A stretch of DNA of 64,000 nt. Source: Saccharofermentans sp. (GTDB taxonomy: Bacteria; Bacillota; Clostridia; Saccharofermentanales; Saccharofermentanaceae). The notes below the pieces were generated by a model. It saw only the letters and a list, made by a program, of their open reading frames with translations. It ran no database searches and had not been told where the DNA came from. Location: NCBI GenBank assembly GCA_016292215.1, contig JAEFBB010000005.1, positions 1-64,000 of the forward strand, read 5' to 3'. Made by a program: the position numbers and the translations under genes. This document shows, in pieces, positions 1 to 9,885 of this stretch. Position 1 is the stretch's first letter; every line of letters starts with the position of its first letter.

Positions 1-2
1 GG

Positions 3-866
3 ATCAAGGACGCTTCTTTCGTTATTAACGGCGTGAGATATCAGATCCCCAAGAACGAAGGCGAGAACAACCTCCATTCAGGCAATCCCGGTTATCACAA
101 TGTGTTCTGGGACGGCAAGATCCTTTCCGAGGAAGAAGCTGATGCTATGATCCTCGATTCTAAGATCGCTGGCATCCCCGGCTGCGACGGCGGAGCAGTC
201 CTTTTGAGCTACACGAGCCCCGACGGAGCTACAGGCTTCCCCGGAAACCTTGATACAAAGGTGCTTTATTGCTGGCTCGAGGATAAGACATTCCTGATCC
301 TCTATTGCGGTAAGACAGACAAGGACACGATCTTTGCTCCTACAAACCACGCTTACTTCAATCTCCGCGGCGAGGCTGCTGAAGGCACGGTCAATAAGGA
401 TCTTATCATGATCAACTCCGACAAGATCACCATCAAGGACGACATGAACGTTCCTACAGGTGAGCTTCTGGATGTTGAAGGCACTGTTTTCGACTGCAGG
501 GAATACAGATTCATAGGCGAGCTCAATGACAGCGATGACCACCAGATGGTAATCTCCAAGGGTATCGACCAGAACTTCTGCCTCAACACTAAGGCAGGTA
601 CTTTCTCATTCGCAGCTGCAGTTACGGCACCTGAGTCAGGAATCACAATGGAGTGCTTAACAGACCTTCCGGGCATCCAGATTTATGCAGGAAATAACCT
701 GGGAAGCCCGCTCGACATCAAGACAACAAAGGCTTACGGCCAGTACGATGCTATCTGCCTTGAGGCTCAGATGGTACCTAATGCTGTCAACCTTACGGGC
801 TTTGATTCTCCTGTCATCAAGGCAGGCAAGAAGGTATACCACGCCTGCGGATACAGATTTGTGTAA
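3..866 (+). CDS. Aldose 1-epimerase / galactose mutarotase-like protein (5' end outside window)
   Basis: Frame is open to the window edge; TFAPTNHAYFNL-like motif (IFAPTNHAYFNLRG) and GIDQNFCLN typical of the GalM family. Confidence 0.85.
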   Translation: MKDASFVINGVRYQIPKNEGENNLHSGNPGYHNVFWDGKILSEEEADAMILDSKIAGIPGCDGGAVLLSYTSPDGATGFPGNLDTKVLYCWLEDKTFLILYCGKTDKDTIFAPTNHAYFNLRGEAAEGTVNKDLIMINSDKITIKDDMNVPTGELLDVEGTVFDCREYRFIGELNDSDDHQMVISKGIDQNFCLNTKAGTFSFAAAVTAPESGITMECLTDLPGIQIYAGNNLGSPLDIKTTKAYGQYDAICLEAQMVPNAVNLTGFDSPVIKAGKKVYHACGYRFV

Positions 867-946
867 TTCGTTGATGCTTTTCGGGAATACGAGTGGTAAA
901 ATGCTTAACTAATTAAAAACAATCTTTAAGAAAGAAGGAATGTTTT

Positions 947-1981
947 ATGGAAAAGAAGAATCTCGACTGGTCAAACTTGACCTTCTCTTATCAGAAGACA
1001 GATAAGAGATTCGTAGCTAACTACACAAACGGCGCATGGGACGAAGGCGCGCTTATCGATGACGACATGATCGTCATGAGCGAAGACGCAGGCGTTCTCC
1101 AGTATGCTCAGACAGTTTTCGAAGGCCTTAAGGCTTATGAGACAGTTGACGGCAGAATCGTTACTTTCCGTCCTGACCTCAACGCTGAGAGACTTCATGA
1201 CTCTGCAGTCCGCCTTGAGATTCCTCCGATTTCCAAGGAAATGTTCATCAGATCAGTACAGGAGACAGTTGCAGGCAACGCAGCCTGGGTACCTCCGTAT
1301 GGTTCAGGCGCATCTTTGTACCTCAGACCTTACATCTTCGGTATTAACCCCGTTATCGGCGTTAAGCCTGCTGATGACTATCAGTACAGAATCTTCGCTA
1401 CACCTGTAGGCCCTTACTTCAAGGGCGGCGCTAAGCCGATCGCAGTTAAGATCTCTGACTTTGACCGTGCTGCTCCGAGAGGAACCGGCAACATCAAGGC
1501 GGGCCTCAACTATGCTATGTCTCTCCACGCAATCGTTACAGCACACAAGGAAGGATTTGCTGAGAACATCTATCTCGATCCCGCTACACGTACAAAGATC
1601 GAGGAGACAGGCGGAGCTAACATCATCCTCACTGACGGCCAGGGCACACTTGTTGTACCTAAGTCTGATTCCATCCTGCCTTCCATCACAAGAAGATCCT
1701 TGGTTTACGTTGCTGAGCACTACTGCGGCATGAAGATCGAGGAGCGTGAGGTTTACCTCGACGAGATCATGAGCGGTAAGTTCACAGAGGGCGGTCTCTG
1801 CGGTACAGCTGCAGTTATCTCACCTTTGGGCAAGATCAACGACCACGGCAAGGAATTCACATTCGCTTCCGGCATGGAGGAGATGGGTCCTGTCATGACA
1901 AAGCTCAGAGAGACACTTACAGGCATCCAGATGGGTACTGTTGAAGCACCTGAGGGCTGGATCATGGAGATCAAGGTCTGA
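947..1981 (+). CDS. ilvE: Branched-chain amino acid aminotransferase
   Basis: 344 aa class IV PLP aminotransferase; VFEGLKAY, YLRPYIFG, EETGGANI, GTAAVISP motifs. Confidence 0.93.
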   Translation: MEKKNLDWSNLTFSYQKTDKRFVANYTNGAWDEGALIDDDMIVMSEDAGVLQYAQTVFEGLKAYETVDGRIVTFRPDLNAERLHDSAVRLEIPPISKEMFIRSVQETVAGNAAWVPPYGSGASLYLRPYIFGINPVIGVKPADDYQYRIFATPVGPYFKGGAKPIAVKISDFDRAAPRGTGNIKAGLNYAMSLHAIVTAHKEGFAENIYLDPATRTKIEETGGANIILTDGQGTLVVPKSDSILPSITRRSLVYVAEHYCGMKIEEREVYLDEIMSGKFTEGGLCGTAAVISPLGKINDHGKEFTFASGMEEMGPVMTKLRETLTGIQMGTVEAPEGWIMEIKV

Positions 1982-2007
1982 TCCTTTTAATCAATACTAT
2001 TACGAAG

Positions 2008-2036
2008 GCGGTTCCGTTTGGGACCGCTTTTTTATG
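2008..2036 (+). terminator. Intrinsic terminator after ilvE
   Basis: GCGGTTCC-GTTT-GGGACCGC stem followed by T run. Confidence 0.75.
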
Positions 2037-2037
2037 C

Positions 2038-2152
2038 AGTGACAGAAAGTGACACGATTCTGTGCAAAAGCGTGTCACTTTTTGGCAATTCTCGAAAAAG
2101 TGACGGGAAGTGACACGAAAAGAAACTTATCTGTGTCACTTTTCGGCAACCA
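2038..2152. repeat. Tandem inverted repeats of the word AAGTGACAC/GTGTCACTT
   Basis: AAAGTGACACG (2046-2056) with CGTGTCACTTT (2071-2081); AAGTGACAC (2108-2116) with GTGTCACTT (2133-2141); additional half copies. Confidence 0.8.
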
Positions 2153-2211
2153 GGCAAAAAAAGAAGCTGCCTCGTACTGAGACAGCTTCCTGTGAGTTTC
2201 AGATAAATAAA

Positions 2212-3198
2212 TTACAGCATGTGAGCTCTTAAGTCTTCACCGGAAAGAGGTGAGAGGAGGGCAGGAGCGATGTCGAAGACTGTCTTGCAGCCGAAGTCGC
2301 CCTTCTGTGAGAGACGGTAGATAGCTCTTGCATAAGCTGTGAGAACGGATCCTGTGAACTCGGGGTTGGAATCGAGCTTTAAGGAGTACTCGATAACGTG
2401 CTTGTTCTCGCCGTGAGCGCCTGTCTTGCCTGTGCGGAAGACGAAGCCGCCGTGGTTGATGCGGGAGTGGTCTCTTAAGAACTCTTCTTCGGAGATGAAG
2501 TGTACTGTCGTATCGTAATCAGCGAAATAATTGGGCATTTCCTTGATGGTCTTCTCGATGAGAGCCAAGTCAGCGCCTTCTTCTGCAACTACGAAGCACT
2601 CTCTGGTGTGCTTCTGGCGTGTTGTGAGCTCAGGCTCTGAGCCGGATCTTACTGCCTCGAGAGCTGCATCAACAGGGATCGTGTACTGCTTGCCGTTCTT
2701 AACGCCCGGAACTCTTCTGATAGCATCGGAGTGACCCTGGGATACGCCCTTGCCCCAGAAAGTATAGTCAGCGCCGTCGGGAAGGATGCAGCTGCCGTAA
2801 AGACGGTTGATGGAGAACATGCCCGGATCCCAGCCGCCGGAGATAAGCGCTGTGTGTTCGCTTGCCAAAGCAGCCTTATCAACGTTTGCGAAATGCTCAG
2901 GGATCTTGGCGTGTGTATCGAAGCTGTCGATTACGTTGAACATTGAAGCATATTCGGGTGTCTGGGTAGGAAGATCTGTAGCAGAACCGCCGCAGATAAC
3001 GAGAACGTCGATCTTGTCTTTCCAGTCTGCTGCTTCGAAAGAAGGAACGACTGCGATGCCTTCTGTAAGTGTCTTAATCGTTGAAGGGTCTCTTCTTGTG
3101 AAGACTGCGACAAGCTCCATGTCCTTGTTCTGTCTGATAGCAAGCTCAACGCCCTTGGCGAGGTTGCCGTAGCCTAAAATACCTATTCTGATTGCCAT
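2212..3198 (-). CDS. ddh: meso-Diaminopimelate D-dehydrogenase
   Basis: 328 aa; IRIGILGYGNLAKGVE Rossmann N-terminus, SGGWDPGMFSINRLY, GKGVSQGHSDAIRR motifs. Confidence 0.93.
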   Translation of the reverse strand: MAIRIGILGYGNLAKGVELAIRQNKDMELVAVFTRRDPSTIKTLTEGIAVVPSFEAADWKDKIDVLVICGGSATDLPTQTPEYASMFNVIDSFDTHAKIPEHFANVDKAALASEHTALISGGWDPGMFSINRLYGSCILPDGADYTFWGKGVSQGHSDAIRRVPGVKNGKQYTIPVDAALEAVRSGSEPELTTRQKHTRECFVVAEEGADLALIEKTIKEMPNYFADYDTTVHFISEEEFLRDHSRINHGGFVFRTGKTGAHGENKHVIEYSLKLDSNPEFTGSVLTAYARAIYRLSQKGDFGCKTVFDIAPALLSPLSGEDLRAHML

Positions 3199-3348
3199 AT
3201 GTGAATCCTCCTTGAGGTTTTAAGCAGATGAAACTGCTCATAAATTCTATTCAGACGACATTATAACAAAGAAGCAGTCAACTTGTTATATCCTGAGCCT
3301 TTGCGAAGGAATGTAACAAAAAAAGGTTTGTTGTATTATAATTCTGCT

Positions 3349-4344
3349 ATGCCAAACTTAAAGTATCTTATCAGGCGCGTTACGCGCATGGACTATAAGG
3401 CGATGAATGCCAAGATCAAGGATATCCACGAGAAGTCGGGTAAGTCCCGCGTGTGGATATTTTTCGATATGATCCACTGCGGAAGAAAATTCGGAGCAGG
3501 TTACATGGATTACTGGCTCTACGAGATGTACAACCTCAATGATGCTGAGCGCGATACGTACATCACCAGGGGCCGCAACTATGATCTCGTTAAGAGATAT
3601 AATGACCCGGCTTACACGGATCTGATCGATAACAAGATCGAATTCAACAGGCGTTTCGGAGATTTCCTGGGACGCAAGTGGATCGAGATCAGGAAAGACA
3701 ATAAGCAGGAAGTAATAGACTTCATTAATAGCCATGATTTCCTTATGGCTAAGGCTGACTTAGGCTCCTGCGGCAAGACGGTCGAGAAGGTGGACTGCAA
3801 GGCAGAGCCTGCCGAAGCCATCTATGAGCGCCTGGTCAATCAGGAGCGCCCGCACTTCTTCGAGGAGATGATCGTCCAGCACCCTGCTGTAAGCGCAATA
3901 TATCCTTATGCGATCAATACGGTAAGACTTGTTACCATCCAGAGGGACGGTAAGGTCCACGTCGCCAGCGCTTGCTGCAGATTCGGCAACTACGGCCACA
4001 GCGTGGATAACTTCAACAGCGGCGGCATGACCGCGCCCGTTGATGAGAAGACCGGTGAGATCACGGATTTTCCTATTGATAAGACTAAGGTCCTTTACGA
4101 GAAGCATCCTATGACAGGGGCTGTCTTTAAGGGCTTCGTATTCCCTATGTGGGACCAGGTTTTGGAGATGTGCACGAAGGCTGCCATGGTCGTTCCGCAG
4201 GTCGGTTTTATCGGCTGGGACGTCTGCATTACGCCTGACGGACCGGTTATCGTCGAGGGCAATGACTATCCGGGTCACGATCTGTACCAGCTCCCTGAGC
4301 ATACCCACGATAAGAAGGGTATCTGGCCCAAGTACCAGTTCTAA
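3349..4344 (+). CDS. Sugar-transfer-associated ATP-grasp domain protein
   Basis: YAINTVRLVTIQRDGKVHVASACCRFG, IVEGNDYPGHDLYQ typical of the ATPgrasp_ST family; ATG 3349 preferred over the longer ORF. Confidence 0.7.
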   Translation: MPNLKYLIRRVTRMDYKAMNAKIKDIHEKSGKSRVWIFFDMIHCGRKFGAGYMDYWLYEMYNLNDAERDTYITRGRNYDLVKRYNDPAYTDLIDNKIEFNRRFGDFLGRKWIEIRKDNKQEVIDFINSHDFLMAKADLGSCGKTVEKVDCKAEPAEAIYERLVNQERPHFFEEMIVQHPAVSAIYPYAINTVRLVTIQRDGKVHVASACCRFGNYGHSVDNFNSGGMTAPVDEKTGEITDFPIDKTKVLYEKHPMTGAVFKGFVFPMWDQVLEMCTKAAMVVPQVGFIGWDVCITPDGPVIVEGNDYPGHDLYQLPEHTHDKKGIWPKYQF

Positions 4345-4352
4345 ATTCGGTA

Positions 4353-4390
4353 TTGATTAGCAGGGGACAGAAGAGTACAATCTCGATTGT
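4353..4390 (+). promoter_or_regulatory. Promoter with overlapping operator-like palindrome upstream of bioY
   Basis: TTGATT-N17-TACAAT (4353-4381) overlapped by ACAATC-TC-GATTGT (4377-4390). Confidence 0.5.
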
Positions 4391-4416
4391 CAATTAAAAT
4401 GGCTACGAGGTTTACA

Positions 4417-5031
4417 ATGTCCGAAGCAGGCTCGAAAAAGAGCGTTTCCAAGTCAAAAGCATCCAAAAACAGGTCATTTATCTATGATCTTGTACTTATA
4501 TCCATATCAACGGCACTTATAACTGTATCCTCCTGGATAAGCATTCCTTTGGGACCGGTCCCGTTCACTTTGCAGACAATGGGTATCCTTGCCGTAATGC
4601 TTGCCTGCGGGGGCAGAAGAGGGACACTGTCCATACTGGTCTACCTGGCGCTGGGATTTTGCGGAGTGCCTGTTTTCGCGGGCTTCAAGGGTGGATTTGC
4701 AGCACTTGTAGGACCTACCGGCGGTTTTCTTGTCGGATTTTTATTGGCAGCACTGCTCTACTGGCTTTTGGAAGTGCTCCTTTTCAGAAGACTTATGACG
4801 GGCCCTGTTAAGACATGGATCTTCGGAGCACTGAATTCCGTGATCTTCGAAGTGGTCATGTATGTCACAGGCGTCATCTGGTTCATGAGCGTATATGCCG
4901 CTCAGACAGGCCCGGTCGGTCTTGCGACCGTATTGGGATGGTGCGTAATACCGTTTATCATTCCTGATATCGTAAAGCTCATTGCCGCTGTAGTGACAGG
5001 TGAGAGGGCCAGAAAACTCGTCAGGCAGTAA
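4417..5031 (+). CDS. bioY: Biotin ECF transporter S component BioY
   Basis: ISIPLGPVPFTLQTMGILAVMLACGGRRGTLSILVYLALGFCGVPVFAGFKGG; start chosen after ACGAGG ribosome site. Confidence 0.9.
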   Translation: MSEAGSKKSVSKSKASKNRSFIYDLVLISISTALITVSSWISIPLGPVPFTLQTMGILAVMLACGGRRGTLSILVYLALGFCGVPVFAGFKGGFAALVGPTGGFLVGFLLAALLYWLLEVLLFRRLMTGPVKTWIFGALNSVIFEVVMYVTGVIWFMSVYAAQTGPVGLATVLGWCVIPFIIPDIVKLIAAVVTGERARKLVRQ

Positions 5032-5125
5032 GGGTTATTCCTAGTTATTCCCCGTTTTTGATATAATGTGTTGAGTTGGAGCAGAAATGCTCTGATTATA
5101 ATGGGAAAATAAGGAGATAAAAATC

Positions 5126-6031
5126 GTGTCGGAAACTAATGATTATGTAATCAAAGTAAGTAATGTTTCCAAAGACTACGGCAGACACCACATTCTTGAC
5201 TCTATGAACTTTACAGTTCCGAAGGGTTCTATTTTCGGACTCGTAGGAAGGAACGGCGCAGGCAAGACTACGATTATGAGAATCATATCAGGTCTTCAGA
5301 AGCCTACGGCTGGTACTGTAGAGTACGGATTCGACCACAAGAAGCTGGGTAACGTAGGTGCTTTGGTAGAGCTGCCTTCGATCTATTCGAACCAGACAGC
5401 AAGAGATAACCTGATCTTCCAGTATATGAATCTCGGCCTTAAGATCGATGATTCGATCGATAAGAACCTGGAATTCGTAGGTCTTGCCAACACAGGCAAT
5501 AAGAAGGCAGGAAAGTTCTCTTTGGGTATGAGACAGCGTCTGGGAATCGCCATGGCTATGGCAGGTGCCCCGGAAGTGCTTATCCTCGATGAGCCTATCA
5601 ACGGCCTTGACCCTCAGGGAATCATCCTCATAAGAGATCTTCTCATAAGACTCAACCAGGAGAAGGGCGTAACGATAATCATCTCAAGCCATATTCTCTC
5701 CGAGCTGTCTAAGCTTGCTACCGATTTCGCTTTCGTTGAGAGCGGCAAGGTGGTAAAGGAGATCACGGCTGATGACCTTGAAAATGCAGGCGGACTGGAG
5801 TCGGAATTCTATTCAGGTACTCCCCAGCAGCTTTTGCCCGTACTCAATGCAATGGGCCTCAGGACTAAGATCGATGAAGACGGCATAATTTATGCCAAGG
5901 GTTATTACAATCTTACGGATGTCGTTTTGGCTGCCAACGCGGCAGGCGTAAATATCGCGCGTGTCGTTACGAAGGAGACAGACCTTGAGACTTACTTCGT
6001 CAAACTCGTAGGAGGTGAGTCAAATGGGTAA
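5126..6031 (+). CDS. ABC transporter ATP-binding protein
   Basis: Walker A GRNGAGKTT, signature FSLGMRQRLGIA, Walker B VLILDEPINGLDP. Confidence 0.95.
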   Translation: MSETNDYVIKVSNVSKDYGRHHILDSMNFTVPKGSIFGLVGRNGAGKTTIMRIISGLQKPTAGTVEYGFDHKKLGNVGALVELPSIYSNQTARDNLIFQYMNLGLKIDDSIDKNLEFVGLANTGNKKAGKFSLGMRQRLGIAMAMAGAPEVLILDEPINGLDPQGIILIRDLLIRLNQEKGVTIIISSHILSELSKLATDFAFVESGKVVKEITADDLENAGGLESEFYSGTPQQLLPVLNAMGLRTKIDEDGIIYAKGYYNLTDVVLAANAAGVNIARVVTKETDLETYFVKLVGGESNG

Positions 6032-7085
6032 TCTTTTTAAGTGTGAATTCAAGCGCCTTACCAAGAGCGTTTTCTTCTGGATCATTACAGGCTTCTGCGT
6101 GCTTTGGCCGATCCTTACGGCAGTGTTCTATCACGCCATCTTAACTCTCACTTTTACAGGAAGCGGCATAGGCTTCGAAGAGATTGAACTGCCTAAAGAA
6201 GTGATCATGTATCTGACATGGATGATCGCGATATCGTTCATTACAGAGCTCCCGAAGTTTTCCGCGCTTTTTACGTGCCTTCATCTGGGAAGGGAATACA
6301 CGGACGGAATCGTAAGAAACAAGGTCATTGCAGGTCATTCAAGGACCAAGATCTATCTTGTTTATTCTCTTACAATGCTCGCGACAAACGCTTTTTTCTG
6401 CGTTGTTTATATCCTTTCTGCTATCTTCGGACTCTGGATATCCGGACTCGGATTTAACTTAAACGGCGGCGAGATGTTTATCAGACTCGGAGTAGGAATA
6501 GTCGTATTCCTTACCATGGTCACGATTTTCAGCACATTGGCACTCATCTTCAGAAAACGTGCTCTGCCGATCATCTTAAGCATCATCATTGCCATGATTT
6601 CCTCAACAACCGCTCTGGTCATCGGCTATTTCAATATGCCGGCCAAGGCTGTTAATGACTACATTGACATGAGATCCGAGAGATATGAGGAAATGGTCGA
6701 CTATGGAATGCTCAGCCAAAAGACCGCAGATAAATATGAGGAAGATTATGACAAAAATCATTATCTCGGCATAGGCTGGAAGATATTCCATCCTGTATAT
6801 GTCATTACTCCTATCGGTTTTGCGAGCGACTACCAGGCAGCCACTACAGGAATTCTTTTCGGCGCTGACCTCGAATATACCGATGAAATCGATTTCTCCG
6901 ATGATTTTGTCAGCTACTCATATGAAGACATGTCAATATTTGAGCATAAAGACTTTAAACGCGTCAAGTCGATGCACATGTCTTACAGCGAGCTTAACCT
7001 GATCTACCTGGCTAAGAGCTTTTTCTACATAATCCTTATCGGAGGATGGGGTCTGTTTATCTTTAGAAAGAAGAATTTGTTCTGA
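6024..7085 (+). CDS. ABC-2 type transporter permease
   Basis: Hydrophobic multi-TM protein overlapping the upstream ATPase gene; AGGAGGTG ribosome site before ATG 6024. Confidence 0.85.
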   Translation: MGNLFKCEFKRLTKSVFFWIITGFCVLWPILTAVFYHAILTLTFTGSGIGFEEIELPKEVIMYLTWMIAISFITELPKFSALFTCLHLGREYTDGIVRNKVIAGHSRTKIYLVYSLTMLATNAFFCVVYILSAIFGLWISGLGFNLNGGEMFIRLGVGIVVFLTMVTIFSTLALIFRKRALPIILSIIIAMISSTTALVIGYFNMPAKAVNDYIDMRSERYEEMVDYGMLSQKTADKYEEDYDKNHYLGIGWKIFHPVYVITPIGFASDYQAATTGILFGADLEYTDEIDFSDDFVSYSYEDMSIFEHKDFKRVKSMHMSYSELNLIYLAKSFFYIILIGGWGLFIFRKKNLF

Positions 7086-7762
7086 TGTTTTATCTTGATC
7101 ATCGTCTGACTATCATTATCGGTGCATACGGAAGCGGAAAATCCGAGATCGCGGTAAATATGTCTCTTGCCCAGCGAAAAGCTTTGCCGGACAAGAAGCT
7201 TCTCATCGCGGATCTCGATATCGTTAATCCGTTCTACCGTTCGTCTGACTGTGCGTCTGCTCTTGAAGCTGAGGGAATAAGACTTGTTACTCCCATGTAT
7301 GCAGGCTCCAATGTGGACGCTCCGGTCCTGCCGCCTGACATGTACGTTATCTTCGATGACGAATCGTATCAGGGCATCTTTGATATCGGCGGTGAAGATA
7401 TGGGCGCTTTGGTTCTCGGTTCTCTTAAAAAGAGGATCGAGAACACCGATGCCGTCATCTACATGGCGGTAAATACATTAAGACCTTTTACGTCTGATCC
7501 GGAGCAGATAGCGGTAATGACTAATGAGCTGTCTGCTGCGGCAGGCTTTAAGATCGACGGATATCTTAACAACACGAATCTCCTTGAAGAGACTACTTCT
7601 GATATGTTAGTCGAGGGCGAAGCCAAGATCCTTGAAGCTTCAAAGATCACCGGAATCCCTCTTGTAGCTAACTGCGTGATGGAAGATGTAGTAATTCCTG
7701 ACGGTGTGCTTACGGACCGCGAATTATTCAGGATGAATAGAAAGATCCGTTACGCTTATTAA
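7085..7762 (+). CDS. P-loop ATPase, MinD/ParA-like fold
   Basis: GAYGSGKSEIAVNMS P-loop followed by LLIADLDIVNPFYRSSD. Confidence 0.75.
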   Translation: MFYLDHRLTIIIGAYGSGKSEIAVNMSLAQRKALPDKKLLIADLDIVNPFYRSSDCASALEAEGIRLVTPMYAGSNVDAPVLPPDMYVIFDDESYQGIFDIGGEDMGALVLGSLKKRIENTDAVIYMAVNTLRPFTSDPEQIAVMTNELSAAAGFKIDGYLNNTNLLEETTSDMLVEGEAKILEASKITGIPLVANCVMEDVVIPDGVLTDRELFRMNRKIRYAY

Positions 7763-8778
7763 GCGTTCACAGCTTTTGCAGCCCTGGCAAGTCTTCTTTC
7801 TTCGCGCTTTTCTTTTCTTCTGAGGCGCGCGAGTCTTGCTTCGTATCTGTCCCTGATTAGGGTAAAGTAGATGATCGCGGAAAGAAGGGCACAGACAAGA
7901 AACAGGAGGATGGAGAATGCGGAAGCCCTGTCCCATGCCTTTCCCATTTGAAGCAATTGATTAAGATATTGCTGCATTGTAAGAGACGATCTCGATATAT
8001 CATACGGGTTTGAGAGATAATCGTTATAATCAGTAGTAGTGAGATTGTCTACAACTGAGACTACTGCAATAAAGAACATGATTGGGCGCATACAGGGTAA
8101 AGTTACATGGAAAAATGTATGCAGTCTGGACGAACCGTCCATTTCGGCGGCCTCAAAGACTTCGACCGGAATACTGGTCATTCCCGCAACAGCATATATA
8201 AACGTTATTCCGAAATGCATAAAGACACTGACTGCTACGATTAAAAACTTGTCTGACAGGAAGAATTCAAAGTCGTTCTCGGTAACTCCGAATCCGTCTA
8301 TTGCAGCAGCTGTAAGGATGAAAGCGACAGAACTTGCTACATAACCGGTAATAGTGAATAAAATACGGCCTCCTAAACTGGAACCGAGCATTAACTTAGG
8401 AAAGAAAAATGATGTCCTGAAGATCGAACGGCCTCTTACTTTTAATCTCCTGTCTGTCATCGTTGCAGCGAGCCAAAATGCCAATATCCACTCCGGAATG
8501 ATCTGGCAAAACATAAAGAAAAAGGTGTTCTTTATAGAAATCTTAAATGATGATGTCTTGTTGAGGTCCGCGAAATTCTTATACCACGGAAGCCCTTCTG
8601 AGGTAAGCAGCGAAGGAGTCTTTGTTACTACTGATACACGTTTCAGATTGCAAAAAGCATAATAGAAAGTAGTTATCATCGGCCAAAGGTGAAAGAGCAG
8701 AAATGCCAGAACAAAAGGGAGTATGAAGATGTACCCCCATTTGTTGTAGTGTCTCTCAAGTGATTTATGCTTCCCCAT
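7759..8778 (-). CDS. Carbohydrate ABC transporter permease (MalF/LacF-type)
   Basis: EAAEMDGSSRLHTFFHVTLPCMRPIMFF EAA loop; multi-TM. Confidence 0.9.
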   Translation of the reverse strand: MGKHKSLERHYNKWGYIFILPFVLAFLLFHLWPMITTFYYAFCNLKRVSVVTKTPSLLTSEGLPWYKNFADLNKTSSFKISIKNTFFFMFCQIIPEWILAFWLAATMTDRRLKVRGRSIFRTSFFFPKLMLGSSLGGRILFTITGYVASSVAFILTAAAIDGFGVTENDFEFFLSDKFLIVAVSVFMHFGITFIYAVAGMTSIPVEVFEAAEMDGSSRLHTFFHVTLPCMRPIMFFIAVVSVVDNLTTTDYNDYLSNPYDISRSSLTMQQYLNQLLQMGKAWDRASAFSILLFLVCALLSAIIYFTLIRDRYEARLARLRRKEKREERRLARAAKAVNA

Positions 8779-8861
8779 ATAACCCCGTTGGCAGCGTTAG
8801 GCCACCGCTCATTGATACTTTAAAGAGTATATATGAATTTGGCAAAGAATAACAGAAAAAA

Positions 8862-8890
8862 TTGACACGTCAAAACAATACAAATAGAAT
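8862..8890 (+). promoter_or_regulatory. Sigma-A-type promoter
   Basis: TTGACA-N17-TAGAAT. Confidence 0.7.
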
Positions 8891-8900
8891 GAATCTGTTC

Positions 8901-8926
8901 GAACCGCGATGATGCGGTTCCTTTTT
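8901..8926 (+). terminator. Terminator/attenuator-like hairpin in the permease leader
   Basis: GAACCGC-GATGAT-GCGGTTC followed by CTTTTT, just downstream of the promoter and upstream of the start codon. Confidence 0.5.
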
Positions 8927-8937
8927 GGGGGGCGGAA

Positions 8938-9774
8938 TTGGAAAACAAGGTGCTGGACAGAGTGGTAATGCAACGTAAAGAACTGATCCTTAAAGGGATC
9001 GTGTATGTTGTCTCGATAATCCTGTTTTTTATGACTTTATATCCTTTCCTGTCTTTGCTGGCCGATTATTCCGGTTTTACGATCAAAAATCCTGCGAACG
9101 TTTTTAAGGTGCTACCAAAAAGATGGAAGGAATTCGTACGCTTTTTCCAGTCCAGGATTGCCTTGAGTTATGTTAATTCAATGATCGTCACTATCTCGAG
9201 CACTATCCTGAATGTGTATTTTTCTGCTTTGACGGCGCATGCCGTTGTCAATTACAGATGGCGCGGACGTAAGATCTTCAGTAATTTTGTGCTTGCGATG
9301 ATGATGATCCCAACATCGATTGCTTCATCGGGCTTTATCACAATGGTTTACAGGTTCCATCTGCAGAGCACCTTGTCTATGCTGATCTTCCCGGCAATTG
9401 CTACTCCGATTTCCGTTGTCTTCATGAGAATGTATCTTGAGTCAGCATTCTCCATGGAACTCATCTATTCGGCGAGGGTTGACGGCGCAGGGGAAATAAG
9501 GATCTTCCATCAGATAGTCCTTCCTATCATGAAGCCCGCTATTGCGACGCAGGCCATCTTTGCCATGGCTCAGAGCTGGAATGATCTTTTGAGGCCTATG
9601 ATACTTCTGTTAGATGATAAGAAGAAGACAATGCCGGTAGCACTCCTCATGAACAACGCACTGGGGCAGAGTGACTTGCCGGTAATCATTTTGACTATTC
9701 CGCTTATAATTGCTTACCTTTTATTGGCCAGACATATTGTCGAAGGTGTCCAGCTGGGCAGCGTTAAGATGTAA
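8938..9774 (+). CDS. Carbohydrate ABC transporter permease (MalG/UgpE-type)
   Basis: YSARVDGAGEIRIFHQIVLPIMKPAIATQAIF EAA loop; TTG start with GGGGGGCGG upstream. Confidence 0.9.
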   Translation: MENKVLDRVVMQRKELILKGIVYVVSIILFFMTLYPFLSLLADYSGFTIKNPANVFKVLPKRWKEFVRFFQSRIALSYVNSMIVTISSTILNVYFSALTAHAVVNYRWRGRKIFSNFVLAMMMIPTSIASSGFITMVYRFHLQSTLSMLIFPAIATPISVVFMRMYLESAFSMELIYSARVDGAGEIRIFHQIVLPIMKPAIATQAIFAMAQSWNDLLRPMILLLDDKKKTMPVALLMNNALGQSDLPVIILTIPLIIAYLLLARHIVEGVQLGSVKM

Positions 9775-9885
9775 CAGCCATTTTTGCTCCTGTTAATGTC
9801 TAAAATCATTGTCGTTTTATCAAATAAATGATATTATTTTTCTTGGCGAGATATTTTCGACCAAGTAATCAGGAGGAATATAAAA

